A stretch of 64,000 bases of DNA from Streptomyces niveus. Lineage in GTDB: Bacteria > Actinomycetota > Actinomycetes > Streptomycetales > Streptomycetaceae. Position numbers and translations under genes: made by a program. Below the pieces are notes generated by a model. That model made no database searches, was not told the DNA's origin, and was given only the letters and a program-made list of their open reading frames with translations. Positions 1-9,502 of the stretch are shown here, in pieces. The stretch lies in contig NZ_CP018047.1 of assembly GCF_002009175.1 (NCBI RefSeq), forward strand, positions 3,038,001 to 3,102,000, read 5' to 3'. Position 1 is the stretch's first letter, and each line of letters starts with the position of its first letter.

Positions 1-446
1 CCAAGGGCGCGACGAACACCACCACGAACTGCGCGGGCGCCACCCAGGGCGACCTCGGCTCGATCCTCGCCGCCAACACCTGCGACCAGGTCATCCGCGC
101 CACGTACACCCGCGACGGCACGGCGGTGACCGTCGGCGTCGCCGTCTTCTCCACCGAGGCGCAGGCGCTGAAGGCGAAGAAGGAGGCGCGCGGCGGTCTG
201 GCTTCGCTCTCCGGGTCGGGTGTCCCGACGTTCTGCCGGGGCGGAACGATCTGCCGCAAGACCACCAACTCGTACGGCAGGTACGTGTACTTCACCGTCG
301 GCGGCTTCACCAACGGCAAGGACGTCGTGAAGACCGACAAGGACGTCTACACCACCGGTGACGACGTCGCGGAGTTCACCTTCCTCCAGATCCGCCGCCG
401 CGGCGAGGCGCAGGCGTCAGCAGCAGCCACCGCACCCGTCGACTGA
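1..446 (+). CDS. C-terminal part of an unknown protein (5' truncated by window)
   Basis: The reading frame is open from base 3 and ends in TGA at 444-446, so the start lies outside the window. About 147 residues are visible. They are Thr/Gly/Ala-rich with several Cys ([20 protein letters not shown]), which would suit an exported, disulphide-bonded domain. No catalytic motif is recognisable. In Streptomyces, membrane or exported hypotheticals commonly lie beside truA. The last 30 bases overlap the 3' end of truA on the opposite strand. Function unknown; that it is a gene is fairly sure from the in-frame coding bias. Confidence 0.6.
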   Translation, partial: KGATNTTTNCAGATQGDLGSILAANTCDQVIRATYTRDGTAVTVGVAVFSTEAQALKAKKEARGGLASLSGSGVPTFCRGGTICRKTTNSYGRYVYFTVGGFTNGKDVVKTDKDVYTTGDDVAEFTFLQIRRRGEAQASAAATAPVD

Positions 447-1310
447 GGTGGTCCCGCCGGCAGCCGGCAGGGTCCGCTTGTTGCGGGCCAGCCGGTTGCG
501 CGCGGCGAGCTGGTCGTCGGCCGGGTAGCCGACCTCCTCCAGCGTGAGGCCGTGCGGCCGTACGACATGGACGGCCGAGTCCCGCACCCCGGCGGCCAGC
601 ACCTTCGCCGGCCACTCCACGGGCCGGTGCCCGTCGCCGACGAACAGCAGCGCGCCGACCAGCGAGCGCACCATGTTGTGGCAGAAGGCGTCGGCCCGCA
701 CGGTCGCGGTGACGACACCGTGCGCGTCCCGCTCCCATTCCAGCCGCTGGAGCGTGCGGATCGTCGTCGCGCCCTCGCGCCGCTTGCAGTACGCGGCGAA
801 GTCGTGCTCCCCGACCAGCCCCGCCGACGCCGCGTTCATGGCGTCCACGTCCAACGTCCAGTCGTGCCACAGGACATGGCCGCGCAGCAGCGGGTCGACA
901 CCGCCGGGATCGTCGGTGACGCGGTAGGCGTAGCGCCGCCAGATCGCCGAGAAACGCGCGTTGAAGCCCGGTGGCGCCTCCTCGACCCTCCACACCCGTA
1001 CGTCGTGCGCCAGGCGCCCCGCGAGGCGCCGCAGCAGCTTCTCCCGGTGCTCGGCCCACAGCTCCGCGGGCAGATCGACGTGCGCCACCTGTCCGCGCGC
1101 GTGCACGCCGGCGTCCGTCCGCCCGGCGACGGTGAGGTCGTACGTCCGCGAGGACCGCGTCACGACCTTCAGCGCGTCCTCGATGTCCCCCTGGACGGTC
1201 CGCCGGGTGGCCTGCCGCGCCCACCCGGAGAAGTCCTTCCCGTCGTAACTCAGGTCGAGCCGTACCCGTACGAACCCGGGCGCCGCACCCTCGGTCTCCT
1301 CGCTCACCAC
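417..1310 (-). CDS. truA: tRNA pseudouridine(38-40) synthase TruA
   Basis: 297 residues. TruA isomerises U38-40 in the tRNA anticodon arm. The catalytic motif RTDAGVHA is present with the nucleophile Asp66, and the N-terminal [15 protein letters not shown] strand is typical of the family. It is the last gene on the minus strand before the convergent gene at 1-446, overlapping it by 30 bases. A strong hairpin at 1327-1368 separates it from rplQ, so it probably needs read-through or its own promoter. Cytoplasmic RNA modification; family assignment is secure. Confidence 0.95.
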   Translation of the reverse strand: MVSEETEGAAPGFVRVRLDLSYDGKDFSGWARQATRRTVQGDIEDALKVVTRSSRTYDLTVAGRTDAGVHARGQVAHVDLPAELWAEHREKLLRRLAGRLAHDVRVWRVEEAPPGFNARFSAIWRRYAYRVTDDPGGVDPLLRGHVLWHDWTLDVDAMNAASAGLVGEHDFAAYCKRREGATTIRTLQRLEWERDAHGVVTATVRADAFCHNMVRSLVGALLFVGDGHRPVEWPAKVLAAGVRDSAVHVVRPHGLTLEEVGYPADDQLAARNRLARNKRTLPAAGGTTSVDGCGGCC

Positions 1311-1326
1311 TCACCCCATTCACACG

Positions 1327-1368
1327 GAACGGGCCCGCACCGCCCCTGAGGGTGATGCGGGCCCGTTC
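1327..1368 (-). terminator. Hairpin after rplQ, end of alpha operon
   Basis: Perfect 13-bp inverted repeat (1327-1339 and 1356-1368, arms GAACGGGCCCGCA / TGCGGGCCCGTTC) with a 16-base loop, between the rplQ stop and the truA start. There is no long U-tract, as is usual for actinomycete terminators. Confidence 0.75.
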
Positions 1369-1387
1369 TGCGACCTCGAAAAAACGG

Positions 1388-1900
1388 TCAGGCGTCCTTG
1401 GAGTCCTTGGACTCCACCTCGGTCGCCTTGGCGTCCTCGACGGGGGCGTCCTCCTTGGAGGACTCCTCCTTCTTGAGGGCGTCTTCCTTCACGGCACGCT
1501 TCGTCGCGGCCTCGGCCTCACCGGTGGCCTTCTGCGCCACGGTCAGCGCCTCGACCAGCTCGATGACCGCCATCGGGGCGTTGTCGCCACGACGGGGGCC
1601 GATCTTGGTGATGCGGGTGTAGCCACCGGGGCGGTTCTCGTACCGCGGAGCGATCTCGGTGAAGAGCGTGTGCACGATGCTCTTGTCCGTGATCGTCTGG
1701 AGAACGAGGCGACGGTTGTGGATGTCGCCCTTCTTCGCCTTGGTGACCAGACGCTCGGCGACCGGACGCAGGCGGCGGGCCTTGGCCTCGGTCGTCGTGA
1801 TCTTGCCGTGCTCGAACAGCGCCTTCGCGAGGTTCGCGAGAAGCAGCCGCTCGTGCGCGGCGCTGCCGCCCAGACGGGCACCCTTGGCGGGCTTCGGCAT
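1388..1900 (-). CDS. rplQ: 50S ribosomal protein L17 (bL17)
   Basis: 170 residues starting [20 protein letters not shown], the conserved L17 N-terminus, followed by the RNA-binding core to about residue 120. The last ~50 residues are an acidic/Lys tail ([18 protein letters not shown]) typical of actinobacterial L17 and absent from E. coli L17. L17 lines the peptide exit region of 23S rRNA. It is the final gene of the alpha operon, 177 bases after rpoA; this gap carries two hairpins and a Streptomyces-type dispersed repeat. Confidence 0.97.
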   Translation of the reverse strand: MPKPAKGARLGGSAAHERLLLANLAKALFEHGKITTTEAKARRLRPVAERLVTKAKKGDIHNRRLVLQTITDKSIVHTLFTEIAPRYENRPGGYTRITKIGPRRGDNAPMAVIELVEALTVAQKATGEAEAATKRAVKEDALKKEESSKEDAPVEDAKATEVESKDSKDA

Positions 1901-1952
1901 GGTGTTACTCCTTCATATCTGCACCGGCCGTATCAGGTACCGATGTCAGTTC

Positions 1953-1974
1953 TCCCAGGGCGGCTGCCCTGGGA
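1953..1974 (-). promoter_or_regulatory. Hairpin in the rplQ 5' leader
   Basis: Inverted repeat TCCCAGGGC / GCCCTGGGA (1953-1961 and 1966-1974, 4-base loop), about 50 bases upstream of the rplQ start. It could be an RNA-processing or pausing element in the rpoA-rplQ transcript; function is inferred only. Confidence 0.4.
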
Positions 1975-2024
1975 AAGTCACTCTTTGCTGCGCGCCGGGC
2001 GCCGCTTTCGACGACGCCCGGCCA

Positions 2025-2050
2025 AATCCAGCCCGTCCGGCGTTTGAGGA
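2025..2050. repeat. Dispersed intergenic repeat of Streptomyces type
   Basis: The stretch containing CAGCCCGTCCGGCGTTTGAG lies between rpoA and rplQ. From general knowledge this GTCCGGCGTTTGAGGA sequence recurs between genes in many Streptomyces genomes. Only one copy is visible here, so its repeat nature rests on that knowledge. Confidence 0.45.
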
Positions 2051-2077
2051 CAGAGCCCCAGCCCCGGGCCCGGGGTC

Positions 2078-3100
2078 CTAGTACTGCTCGGTCTCCACGA
2101 ACCCGGCATCCGCGTCGTCGTCCGCGCCGAACGCGTCCGCCGCGGCGGTCGGGTCGAATCCGGGCGGGCTGTCCTTGAGCGCGAGACCCATGCCGGCCAG
2201 CTTCGCCTTGACCTCGTCGATCGACTTGGCACCGAAGTTGCGGATGTCGAGCAGGTCCGCCTCGGACCGCGCCACGAGCTCACCCACGGAGTGGATGCCC
2301 TCGCGCTTGAGGCAGTTGTACGACCGAACGGTGAGCTCCAGCTCCTCGATCGGCAGGGCGAGATCGGCGGCGAGCGCCGCGTCCGTCGGCGACGGGCCCA
2401 TGTCGATGCCCTCGGCGTCGATGTTGAGCTCGCGCGCCAGACCGAACAGCTCGACCAGCGTCTTACCGGCGGACGCCATGGCGTCGCGGGGGCGCATGGC
2501 CTGCTTGGTCTCGACGTCGACGATCAGCTTGTCGAAGTCGGTGCGCTGCTCGACACGGGTCGCCTCGACCTTGTACGTGACCTTGAGCACCGGCGAGTAG
2601 ATGGAGTCGACCGGGATACGGCCGATCTCCTGGCCCACCTGCTTGTTCTGGACGGCGGAGACGTAGCCGCGACCGCGCTCGACGGTCAGCTCCATCTCCA
2701 GCTTGCCCTTGCCGTTGAGCGTGGCGAGGACGAGGTCCGGGTTGTGGCACTCGACACCGGCCGGGGGCGCGATGTCGGCGGCGGTGACCAGGCCGGGACC
2801 CTGCTTGCGCAGGTACATCACGACGGGCTCGTCGTGCTCCGAGGAGACGACGAGCTGCTTGATGTTGAGGATGAGGTCGGTGACGTCCTCCTTGACGCCC
2901 GGCACGGTGGTGAACTCGTGCAGGACCCCGTCGACCCGGATGCTGGTGACAGCGGCACCGGGGATCGAGGAGAGGAGCGTACGACGCAGGGAGTTACCGA
3001 GCGTGTAGCCGAAACCCGGCTCCAGGGGCTCGATGACAAATCGCGAACGGTATTCGTCGACGACCTCTTCGGTCAGCGACGGACGCTGAGCGATAAGCAT
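2078..3100 (-). CDS. rpoA: DNA-directed RNA polymerase subunit alpha
   Basis: 340 residues from the ATG giving [12 protein letters not shown]; eight further in-frame upstream codons are excluded because the family starts here. The N-terminal dimerisation/assembly domain (to ~230) is followed by a linker and the C-terminal domain with [20 protein letters not shown], which binds UP elements and activators, then an acidic tail. It forms the scaffold of the RNA polymerase core with rpoB and rpoC, also in this window. Lies in the alpha operon after rpsK, separated by 117 bases carrying two strong hairpins. Confidence 0.97.
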   Translation of the reverse strand: MLIAQRPSLTEEVVDEYRSRFVIEPLEPGFGYTLGNSLRRTLLSSIPGAAVTSIRVDGVLHEFTTVPGVKEDVTDLILNIKQLVVSSEHDEPVVMYLRKQGPGLVTAADIAPPAGVECHNPDLVLATLNGKGKLEMELTVERGRGYVSAVQNKQVGQEIGRIPVDSIYSPVLKVTYKVEATRVEQRTDFDKLIVDVETKQAMRPRDAMASAGKTLVELFGLARELNIDAEGIDMGPSPTDAALAADLALPIEELELTVRSYNCLKREGIHSVGELVARSEADLLDIRNFGAKSIDEVKAKLAGMGLALKDSPPGFDPTAAADAFGADDDADAGFVETEQY

Positions 3101-3154
3101 GGAAAATGCCTCCAGTCTTGGCACCCACTATTTGATGCCAACAGAACAAGGGTA

Positions 3155-3211
3155 CGGGCGGTACGGAGCAAAGGCCCCGTACCGCCCGCGATCCGTACCC
3201 CCAGGGGGTAC
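3155..3211 (-). terminator. Two tandem hairpins between rpsK and rpoA
   Basis: First stem CGGGCGGTACGG / CCGTACCGCCCG (3155-3166, 3177-3188; 10-base loop). Second stem GTACCCCC / GGGGGTAC (3195-3202, 3204-3211; 1-base loop as drawn, so a smaller stem in practice). They lie inside an otherwise contiguous operon, so they may act as a partial terminator, pause or processing site that tunes rpoA relative to the ribosomal protein genes. Confidence 0.5.
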
Positions 3212-3217
3212 AGAAGA

Positions 3218-3622
3218 TCAAACGCGGCGACGCTTCGGAGGGCGGCAGCCGTTGTGCGGGGTGGGGGTGACGTCCTGGATCGAACCCACCTCCAGGCCGG
3301 TGGCCTGGAGCGAGCGGATCGCGGTCTCACGGCCGGAGCCGGGACCCTTGACGAAGACGTCGACCTTGCGCATGCCGTGCTCCTGCGCGCGGCGGGCGGC
3401 CGACTCGGCGGCCATCTGCGCGGCGAAGGGAGTGGACTTGCGCGAGCCCTTGAAGCCGACGTGGCCGGCGGAGGCCCAGGAGATCACGTTGCCCGAGGGG
3501 TCCGTGATCGAGACGATGGTGTTGTTGAACGTGCTCTTGATGTGGGCGTGCCCATGAGCGACGTTCTTCTTTTCCTTGCGGCGCACCTTCTTGGCAGCGC
3601 CCTGACGACCCTTGGGGGGCAT
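3218..3622 (-). CDS. rpsK: 30S ribosomal protein S11 (uS11)
   Basis: 134 residues, [20 protein letters not shown] start, core motifs [14 protein letters not shown] and [17 protein letters not shown], basic C-terminus RPPKRRRV. It binds 16S rRNA at the platform near the mRNA exit. It lies between rpsM and rpoA in the alpha operon. Confidence 0.97.
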   Translation of the reverse strand: MPPKGRQGAAKKVRRKEKKNVAHGHAHIKSTFNNTIVSITDPSGNVISWASAGHVGFKGSRKSTPFAAQMAAESAARRAQEHGMRKVDVFVKGPGSGRETAIRSLQATGLEVGSIQDVTPTPHNGCRPPKRRRV

Positions 3623-3686
3623 CTATTACTCCTACGGGAGGTGGTCGGTCCTACAGCGAAGACCGCTGATGAGCGTCCGCTGAGGA

Positions 3687-4067
3687 CTACTTCTTGCCCG
3701 GCTTCTTCTTGCCGGCGATGGCGCGACGCGGACCCTTGCGGGTACGGGCGTTCGTGCTCGTGCGCTGGCCGTGGACCGGCAGGCCGCGACGGTGACGCAG
3801 ACCCTGGTAGCAGCCGATCTCGACCTTGCGGCGGATGTCGGCCTGGATCTCGCGACGGAGGTCACCCTCGGTCTTGAGGTTGATGTCCACGTACTCGCGG
3901 AGCTTGACGAGGTCTTCCTCGGCAAGGTCGCGGACACGGACGTTGGGGTCCACGCCGGTGGCGGCGAGGGTCTCCTTGGACCGGGTGCGCCCGATGCCGA
4001 AGACATAGGTGAGGGCGACCTCGACGCGCTTTTCGCGCGGGAGGTCAACGCCTGCGAGGCGTGCCAT
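3687..4067 (-). CDS. rpsM: 30S ribosomal protein S13 (uS13)
   Basis: 126 residues, [20 protein letters not shown] start, with the central [17 protein letters not shown] motif and Lys-rich tail GKKKPGKK. It sits in the 30S head and contacts the 50S subunit and P-site tRNA. Follows rpmJ and precedes rpsK. Confidence 0.97.
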   Translation of the reverse strand: MARLAGVDLPREKRVEVALTYVFGIGRTRSKETLAATGVDPNVRVRDLAEEDLVKLREYVDINLKTEGDLRREIQADIRRKVEIGCYQGLRHRRGLPVHGQRTSTNARTRKGPRRAIAGKKKPGKK

Positions 4068-4253
4068 TCATGGCTCCTGAGTGATTTCGGAGGTCTTCCG
4101 CAGTGACAGTCCCGGACATTGGTGCTCTCTCCGGGTCCCCGGCCTCCGCCGGGGGTGTCGGCGCCATCAGCTGGTGCGGATGACGTCGGACACTGCGTAT
4201 ATACGTGTTCGCTCGCGTCGCGCGAAGTACTGCGAGATGCAGGTGGTGCTGCG

Positions 4254-4367
4254 TCAGCCCTGGCGCTGCTTGTGGCGCAGGTTGTCGCAGATGACCATGA
4301 CCCGGCCGTGACGGCGGATCACCTTGCACTTGTCGCAGATCTTCTTGACGCTCGGCTTGACCTTCAT
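4254..4367 (-). CDS. rpmJ: 50S ribosomal protein L36 (bL36), zinc-binding form
   Basis: 37 codons: [20 protein letters not shown] and onward to a GQRQ-type basic end (NLRHKQRQG). Cys residues in CDKC, the later Cys in VICDN and a His form the zinc ribbon, so this is the zinc-containing (C+) form. Streptomyces usually keep a zinc-free paralogue elsewhere for zinc starvation. It lies between infA and rpsM, the standard alpha-operon position, with an SD-like run upstream (GAGAACCTCACACC). Confidence 0.95.
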   Translation of the reverse strand: MKVKPSVKKICDKCKVIRRHGRVMVICDNLRHKQRQG

Positions 4368-4422
4368 GGTGTGAGGTTCTCCGGGTCAGTGCCGGCACCC
4401 CGGGAAGGGGGTGAGGCAAGAT

Positions 4423-4644
4423 CTACTTGTATCGGTAGACGATCCGGCCACGCGTCAGGTCGTAGGGAGACAGCTCCACCACTACCCGGTCATCGGGCAG
4501 GATTCGGATGTAGTGCATCCGCATCTTGCCGCTGATGTGCGCGAGGACCTTGTGACCGTTCTGGAGCTCCACCTTGAACATGGCGTTCGGGAGAGACTCG
4601 ATCACGGTGCCCTCAATTTCGATGGCACCTTGCTTCTTGGCCAC
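4423..4644 (-). CDS. infA: Translation initiation factor IF-1
   Basis: 73 residues from a GTG start ([20 protein letters not shown]), placed after the SD sequence GAAGGGCG. The longer in-frame extension to 4710 is not family-like. It is a single S1/OB-fold that blocks the 30S A-site during initiation; the [20 protein letters not shown] region is diagnostic. First gene of the alpha operon, 279 bases from map. Confidence 0.95.
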   Translation of the reverse strand: MAKKQGAIEIEGTVIESLPNAMFKVELQNGHKVLAHISGKMRMHYIRILPDDRVVVELSPYDLTRGRIVYRYK

Positions 4645-4923
4645 GCTTCGCCCTTCGAATCGGCTACCTTGGTCGATTCTGGACCGCCGCATGTGGACAC
4701 ACGGGTACACCAGAGCCGACGAGTCAGTCTACGGCAGGGCTCCCGAAAAGACGAATCCGTTGAGTTTGCCCACGACGGGAGATCATCAACCCCCCGATCC
4801 CCCGAACGAGCCGGAGCCGCCTTGCTACCCCAGCGGGACTGATCCTCCCCACGCCCCGCTCGCGGGCTCGGCGCCAGGGCGCCTCACAAGCTTCGCGAGG
4901 CTGCGCCGGACTCCGTCCGGCCG
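4645..4923 (-). promoter_or_regulatory. map-infA intergenic region with candidate infA promoter
   Basis: No gene is seen here. On the minus strand a -10-like TAGACT lies at 4726-4731 with a poor -35 (TCGTCT) 17 bases upstream. A hairpin close to the map stop is listed separately. The promoter call is weak because the -35 match is poor. Confidence 0.35.
4905..4921 (-). terminator. Hairpin after map
   Basis: Perfect inverted repeat GCCGGAC-TCC-GTCCGGC immediately after the map stop codon, GC-rich and without a U-tract. Plausible end of the secY-adk-map transcript. Confidence 0.5.
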
Positions 4924-5760
4924 TCACCCCAGCGGGTCCGGCGCCGCCGTGACGCCCAGCTCCGCCAGCTTCGCCTTGCCCCCGTCGACCGCGGTCAGGA
5001 CGATCGGGCCGTCCTCCGTCAGGGCGATCGAGTGCTCCCAGTGCGAGGACCAGGTGCCGTCGGTCGTGATGACCGTCCACTCGTCCTCAAGCACCTCGGT
5101 GTGCGGGGTGCCGAGCGAGACCATCGGCTCGATCGCCAGGCAGAAGCCGGGGACCAGCTTCGGGCCCTTGCCGCGCTTGCGCGCGACGTAGTTCAGCAGA
5201 TGCGGCTCCATGTGCATCTGGCTGCCGATGCCGTGGCCGCCGTAGTCCTCGACGATGCCGTACTTGCCGCCGCCCGGCTTCGGCTGGCGGCGGATGTACG
5301 TCTCGATCGCCCGTGACACGTCGACCAGCCGGTTACCGAGCCGCATCGCGGCGATCCCCGCCCACATCGACTCCCGCGTCACACGGGACAGCTCGATCAG
5401 CTCCGGTGCGTGACCCTCGCCGACGAACGCGGTGAAGGCCGCGTCACCGTGCCAGCCGTCCACGATCGCGCCGGCGTCGATCGAGATGATGTCGCCGTCC
5501 TTCAGCACGGTCTTGGTGTCCGGGATCCCGTGCACCACCACCTCGTTGACCGAGGTGCAGATCGTCGCGGGGAACCCGCCGTAGCCAAGGAAGTTGGGCT
5601 TCGCGCCGTGGTCGGCGAGGACCTTGCGCGCGACCTCGTCCAGGTCCTTCGTGGTGGCGCCGGGCACCGCGGCCTCGCCGGTGGCCGCGTGGATCGCGGC
5701 CACGACCAGTCCCGCCTCACGCATCTTCGCGATCTGCTCGCGGGTCTTGATCTCCACCAT
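4924..5760 (-). CDS. map: Methionine aminopeptidase, type I
   Basis: 278 residues from ATG (MVEIKTREQIAKMREAG); a 21-residue upstream extension is judged untranslated. It removes N-terminal Met from nascent proteins. Pita-bread fold metal ligands are visible: Asp95 and Asp106 (SIDAGAIVDGWHGDAAFT), His176 (GGHGIG), Glu211 (IEPMV) and Glu242 (WEHSIALT); His77 is the substrate-side histidine. Downstream of adk, separated by hairpins at 5799-5821 and 5847-5882, so it may have its own promoter. Confidence 0.95.
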   Translation of the reverse strand: MVEIKTREQIAKMREAGLVVAAIHAATGEAAVPGATTKDLDEVARKVLADHGAKPNFLGYGGFPATICTSVNEVVVHGIPDTKTVLKDGDIISIDAGAIVDGWHGDAAFTAFVGEGHAPELIELSRVTRESMWAGIAAMRLGNRLVDVSRAIETYIRRQPKPGGGKYGIVEDYGGHGIGSQMHMEPHLLNYVARKRGKGPKLVPGFCLAIEPMVSLGTPHTEVLEDEWTVITTDGTWSSHWEHSIALTEDGPIVLTAVDGGKAKLAELGVTAAPDPLG

Positions 5761-5798
5761 GACGGCGGCCTGCCTCACTCGGTCGATGAATCGCTGTC

Positions 5799-5821
5799 GT
5801 CCCGGCGGCGTCCGCCGGGAC
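5799..5821 (-). promoter_or_regulatory. Hairpin in the map leader
   Basis: Perfect 10-bp stem GTCCCGGCGG / CCGCCGGGAC with a 3-base spacer, about 40 bases upstream of the map ATG. It could be a leader element or part of the adk terminator region. Confidence 0.4.
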
Positions 5822-5846
5822 ATCTACGGTAGTGCCCGGACAGCAG

Positions 5847-5882
5847 TACGGCCGTGGTGCCCCTCGGGGCGCCCCGGCCGTA
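5847..5882 (-). terminator. Hairpin after adk
   Basis: Long imperfect stem whose outer arms TACGGCCG / CGGCCGTA are perfect, with inner GCCCC/GGGGC pairing, between the adk stop and map. Likely terminator or partial terminator. Confidence 0.55.
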
Positions 5883-5965
5883 TCACTGTGCCGTGCTGTG
5901 TGGTGCGGGTGGTGCGGGTCCTGCGGTGGTACGGGTACCGCGGGTGGTGGGTGAACCGGACCGGC

Positions 5966-6628
5966 CTAGGCCGCCCGGCCGCCCTCCTCGAGGGCCGCCA
6001 TCGCGCGCTTGGTCACCTCGGCGACCTTGCCCAGCGCGGAGATGGTGACCACGAGCCCCTGCTCCCGGTAGTGGTCGATGATCGGCTCGGTCTGCGTGTG
6101 GTAGACCTCCAGCCGGGTGCGGACCGTCTCCTCGGAGTCGTCGTCCCGCTGGTACAGCTCGCCGCCGCAGTCGTCACAGACACCCGGCTTCTTGGGCGGG
6201 CTGTACGTGACGTGGAAGACATGCGAACTGTCGTTGCGGCAGACGCGCCGACCGGCGATCCGCTTGACCACCTCGTCCTCGTCGACCTCCAGGTCCAGCA
6301 CGGCGTCCAGGTGCAACCCGTCGGCCGTGAGCGCCTTGTCGAGCGCCTCGGCCTGGAAGACGTTGCGGGGAAAGCCGTCCAGAAGGAAGCCGTTCTCGGC
6401 GTCCGGCTGCGCCATCCGATCCAGCGCCATCGCGATGGTGACCTCGTCGGGAACCAGGTTCCCGGCGTCCATGAAGCTCTTCGCCTGCCTGCCGAGGTCG
6501 GTGCCCTGGCTGATGTTGGCGCGGAAGAGGTCACCGGTGGAGATGTGTGGAATGGACAGGTTCTTGGCGAGGTACGCAGCCTGCGTTCCCTTGCCGGCAC
6601 CGGGCGGTCCGACGAGGACGATTCGCAT
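5966..6628 (-). CDS. adk: Adenylate kinase
   Basis: 220 residues. P-loop [10 protein letters not shown] at 7-16; interconverts ATP+AMP and 2 ADP. The LID region carries Cys residues (VCRND, then VCDDCGG), the pattern of the structural zinc site found in long-form adenylate kinases. The ATG overlaps the secY stop (TGATG), indicating translational coupling with secY, as in other bacteria. Confidence 0.97.
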   Translation of the reverse strand: MRIVLVGPPGAGKGTQAAYLAKNLSIPHISTGDLFRANISQGTDLGRQAKSFMDAGNLVPDEVTIAMALDRMAQPDAENGFLLDGFPRNVFQAEALDKALTADGLHLDAVLDLEVDEDEVVKRIAGRRVCRNDSSHVFHVTYSPPKKPGVCDDCGGELYQRDDDSEETVRTRLEVYHTQTEPIIDHYREQGLVVTISALGKVAEVTKRAMAALEEGGRAA

Positions 6629-7947
6629 CAGCGGAGGAACCCTTCGTAATTACGCTGCTGGAGCTGGCTCTCGATCTGCTTCACGGTCTCCAGACCCACA
6701 CCCACGATGATCAGGATGCTTGTCCCGCCGAACGGGAAGTTCTGGTTCGCGCCGCCGAAGCCTGCCAACGCCATCGTTGGGACAAGAGCGATCAACCCCA
6801 GGTACAGCGAGCCCGGCCAAGTGATCCGGTTGAGTACGTAACTCAGATACTCGGCAGTAGGTCGACCTGCCCGGATGCCCGGGATGAAGCCACCATACTT
6901 CTTCATGTTGTCCGCTACTTCTTCGGGGTTGAACGTGATGGCCACGTAGAAGAAGGCGAAGAACACGACCAGCACGAAGTAGGTCGCGATGTAGTACGGA
7001 TGGTCACCCTTGATGAAGTGGGCTTCGATCCATGTCTTCCAGCCGGACTGCGAACTGGAGAACTGCGCGATCAGCGCCGGGATGTAGAGCAGCGACGACG
7101 CGAAGATGACGGGAATCACACCCGCCTGGTTGACCTTGAGCGGAATGTACGTGGACGTACCGCCGTAGGACCTGCGTCCGATCATCCGCTTCGCATACTG
7201 GACGGGGATCCGGCGCTGCGCCTGCTCGACGAAGACGACGAGACCCACCATCACGAAGCCGATCAGGATGACCGTGCCGAACTCGATCCAGCCCTGAGCG
7301 AGCTTGCCGCTCTCCTTGATGGCCCACAGCGCGCCCGGGAAACCGGCGGCGATGGAGATGAACATCAGGATGGACATGCCGTTGCCGATGCCCTTGTCGG
7401 TGATCATCTCACCGAGCCACATGACGGCGGCCGTACCGGCGGTCATCGTGATGACCATCGTGACGGTGATGAAGATCGACTGGTCCGGAACGATCTCCGA
7501 GGCGACCGGGCAGCCGCTGAACAGCGCGCCGCTGCGAGCGGTGGCCACCAGGCCGGTGCCCTGGAGCACGGCGAGGGCCACTGTCAGGTATCGGGTGTAC
7601 TGAGTGATCTTGGCCTGGCCGGACTGCCCTTCCTTCTTGAGGGCTTCGAGTCGGGGGATGACCACAGTCAGCAGCTGCAGGATGATGCTTGCCGTGATGT
7701 ACGGCATGATGCCGAGCGCGAAGATCGTAATCTGCAGCAGCGCTCCGCCGCTGAACATGTTCACCAAGCCGAACAGGCTGTTATTGCCCTTCTGGGCTGC
7801 GTCGACGCACGTCTGTACGTTCTCGTAGCTGACGCCCGGTACGGGGATATGTGCCCCGAACCGGTACAGCACGATGATGAACAGCGTGAAGAGCAGCTTC
7901 TTGCGCAGGTCGGGCGTCTTGAACGCCCGGGCGAACGCGGTGAGCAC
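6628..7947 (-). CDS. secY: Preprotein translocase channel subunit SecY
   Basis: 439 residues beginning [20 protein letters not shown], with ten hydrophobic segments; the [20 protein letters not shown] region and C-terminal RNYEGFLR end are typical. It forms the SecYEG protein-conducting channel with SecE (53394-53684). It follows rplO after 267 bases holding a long hairpin and a U-tailed terminator or attenuator, so SecY supply is probably set separately from the spc operon. Confidence 0.97.
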   Translation of the reverse strand: MLTAFARAFKTPDLRKKLLFTLFIIVLYRFGAHIPVPGVSYENVQTCVDAAQKGNNSLFGLVNMFSGGALLQITIFALGIMPYITASIILQLLTVVIPRLEALKKEGQSGQAKITQYTRYLTVALAVLQGTGLVATARSGALFSGCPVASEIVPDQSIFITVTMVITMTAGTAAVMWLGEMITDKGIGNGMSILMFISIAAGFPGALWAIKESGKLAQGWIEFGTVILIGFVMVGLVVFVEQAQRRIPVQYAKRMIGRRSYGGTSTYIPLKVNQAGVIPVIFASSLLYIPALIAQFSSSQSGWKTWIEAHFIKGDHPYYIATYFVLVVFFAFFYVAITFNPEEVADNMKKYGGFIPGIRAGRPTAEYLSYVLNRITWPGSLYLGLIALVPTMALAGFGGANQNFPFGGTSILIIVGVGLETVKQIESQLQQRNYEGFLR

Positions 7948-8015
7948 GGTGCCTCCTGCGACCCCCGCGCTCGCGCGTCAAGGGTGACGGTCTTGAGGAT
8001 CGACGGATACATATC

Positions 8016-8060
8016 AGGCAAAAAGCCACGCGACCACCCCTGCGGAGAGACCGCGTGGCT
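8016..8060 (-). terminator. U-tailed hairpin (attenuator) in the secY leader
   Basis: On the minus strand, stem AGCCACGCG / CGCGTGGCT (8052-8060 with 8024-8032; 19-base loop) runs directly into TTTTTGCC, a textbook intrinsic terminator shape that is rare in GC-rich actinomycetes. It ends about 70 bases before the secY ATG, so it lies in the leader of any transcript entering secY. A further GC stem CCGGGGG / CCCCCGG is at 8067-8084. Confidence 0.65.
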
Positions 8061-8142
8061 CGGGGTCCGGGGGCGGACCCCCGGGTTCAATACAGCAACA
8101 GTGCACGCCACCTTACCGGCGTACCTGCCCCCCTAGGAACGA

Positions 8143-8182
8143 CCAACCGGGGATGCCCCTTATGAGAGGCATCCCCGGTTGG
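8143..8182 (-). terminator. Terminator of the spc operon after rplO
   Basis: Perfect 15-bp stem CCAACCGGGGATGCC / GGCATCCCCGGTTGG with a 10-base loop, 33 bases after the rplO stop. Confidence 0.8.
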
Positions 8183-8214
8183 GTGTATCAGTCCATCAAC
8201 TTGTCCGAGACGTC

Positions 8215-8670
8215 TCAGACAAGCTCGGTGACGGAGCCGCCTGCGGCGGCAATCTTCTCCTTGGCGGAGCCGGAAGCGGCGTCAACCGAAACCGTCAGTG
8301 CCACGGAGATCTCGCCCTGGCCCAGGACCTTGACGAGGCTGTTCTTACGGACCGCACCCTTGTCGACCAGATCGGCCACAGTGACCTCGCCACCCTGCGG
8401 GTAGAGCTCGGCCAGCTTGTCCAGGTTCACGACCTGGTACTCGGTACGGAACGGGTTCTTGAAGCCCTTCAGCTTCGGCAGCCGCATGTGGAGGGGCATC
8501 TGCCCGCCCTCGAAGCGTGCCGGAACCTGGTAACGGGCCTTCGTACCCTTGGTGCCACGACCGGCCGTCTTACCCTTGGACGCCTCGCCACGGCCCACAC
8601 GGGTCTTGGCGGTCTTGGCTCCGGGGGCGGGACGGAGGTTGTGGACCTTCAGCGGCTTCTGCTCCGCCAT
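8215..8670 (-). CDS. rplO: 50S ribosomal protein L15 (uL15)
   Basis: 151 residues from ATG ([19 protein letters not shown]), matching the family start; the six codons upstream are excluded. Gly/Arg/Lys-rich N-terminal extension that threads 23S rRNA, then the globular domain. Starts one base after the rpmD stop; last ribosomal gene of the spc operon. Confidence 0.96.
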   Translation of the reverse strand: MAEQKPLKVHNLRPAPGAKTAKTRVGRGEASKGKTAGRGTKGTKARYQVPARFEGGQMPLHMRLPKLKGFKNPFRTEYQVVNLDKLAELYPQGGEVTVADLVDKGAVRKNSLVKVLGQGEISVALTVSVDAASGSAKEKIAAAGGSVTELV

Positions 8671-8671
8671 G

Positions 8672-8854
8672 TCAGTCGACCTCCTCAACCGTCACGAGGT
8701 GCCGCACGGTGTTCGCCATGCCGCGGAACTCGGGACGATCCTCCTTGACAACCACGTCGTTGAGCCGCTTGAGGCCCAGCGAACGGAGGGTGTCGCGGTG
8801 GTTCTGCTTGCTGCCGATGTACGACTTCGTCTGCGTGATCTTGAGACGGGCCAT
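8672..8854 (-). CDS. rpmD: 50S ribosomal protein L30 (uL30)
   Basis: 60 residues, [20 protein letters not shown], the compact L30 fold with [14 protein letters not shown]. Longer upstream in-frame extension is the rpsE shadow. The ATG overlaps the rpsE stop by one base and the stop is one base from rplO. Confidence 0.95.
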   Translation of the reverse strand: MARLKITQTKSYIGSKQNHRDTLRSLGLKRLNDVVVKEDRPEFRGMANTVRHLVTVEEVD

Positions 8855-9456
8855 CAGGCACCCGCTCCCGCACGCGCACGAAGCAGAGCCGCGGGGGCGA
8901 CGTCCTCGAGGGGCAGACCGCGGCGGGCCGCGATCTCCTCGGGACGCTGCAGACCCTGGAGGGCCGCCACGGTCGCGTGCACGATGTTGATCGGGTTCGA
9001 CGAACCGAGCGACTTCGACAGGATGTCGTGGACGCCGGCGCACTCGAGCACCGCACGCACCGGGCCACCGGCGATGACGCCGGTACCGGGGGACGCGGGC
9101 TTGAGCAGGACGACGCCCGCCGCCTTCTCACCCTGGATCGGGTGCGGGATGGTGCCCTGGATACGGGGGACCTTGAAGAAGTGCTTCTTGGCCTCCTCAA
9201 CACCCTTGGCGATGGCGGCCGGCACCTCCTTGGCCTTGCCGTAACCGACACCTACGGTGCCGTCACCGTCGCCCACCACGACCAGCGCGGTGAAGCTGAA
9301 GCGACGACCACCCTTGACGACCTTGGCAACGCGGTTGATCGCGACGACACGCTCGACGTACGCGGTCTTCTCGGCGGCACCGCCACCGTCACGGCCCTTC
9401 CGGTCCCGCCGCTCGCCGCCACCGGCACCGCTTCCGCGGCGCTGGGGTCCAGCCAT
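8854..9456 (-). CDS. rpsE: 30S ribosomal protein S5 (uS5)
   Basis: 200 residues with a Gly/Arg-rich N-terminal extension (~28 residues), then the dsRNA-binding-like domain ([20 protein letters not shown]) and the C-terminal domain ([17 protein letters not shown]). It helps decoding fidelity and is a spectinomycin contact. Between rplR and rpmD in the spc operon. Confidence 0.96.
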   Translation of the reverse strand: MAGPQRRGSGAGGGERRDRKGRDGGGAAEKTAYVERVVAINRVAKVVKGGRRFSFTALVVVGDGDGTVGVGYGKAKEVPAAIAKGVEEAKKHFFKVPRIQGTIPHPIQGEKAAGVVLLKPASPGTGVIAGGPVRAVLECAGVHDILSKSLGSSNPINIVHATVAALQGLQRPEEIAARRGLPLEDVAPAALLRARAGAGA

Positions 9457-9502
9457 TGGAATTACCTCTCTCTGTTACGTCCGCTAGCTCCGGAACCGGG
9501 GC

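Noticed and set aside
2291..3877. 528-codon frame antisense to rpoA and rpsK
   Set aside because: Shadow of conserved genes, spans their intergenic hairpins.
4645..4710. Longer IF-1 and similar N-terminal extensions on rpoA, rplO, rplD, rplJ and map
   Set aside because: Family lengths and SD positions favour the internal starts used in the annotation.
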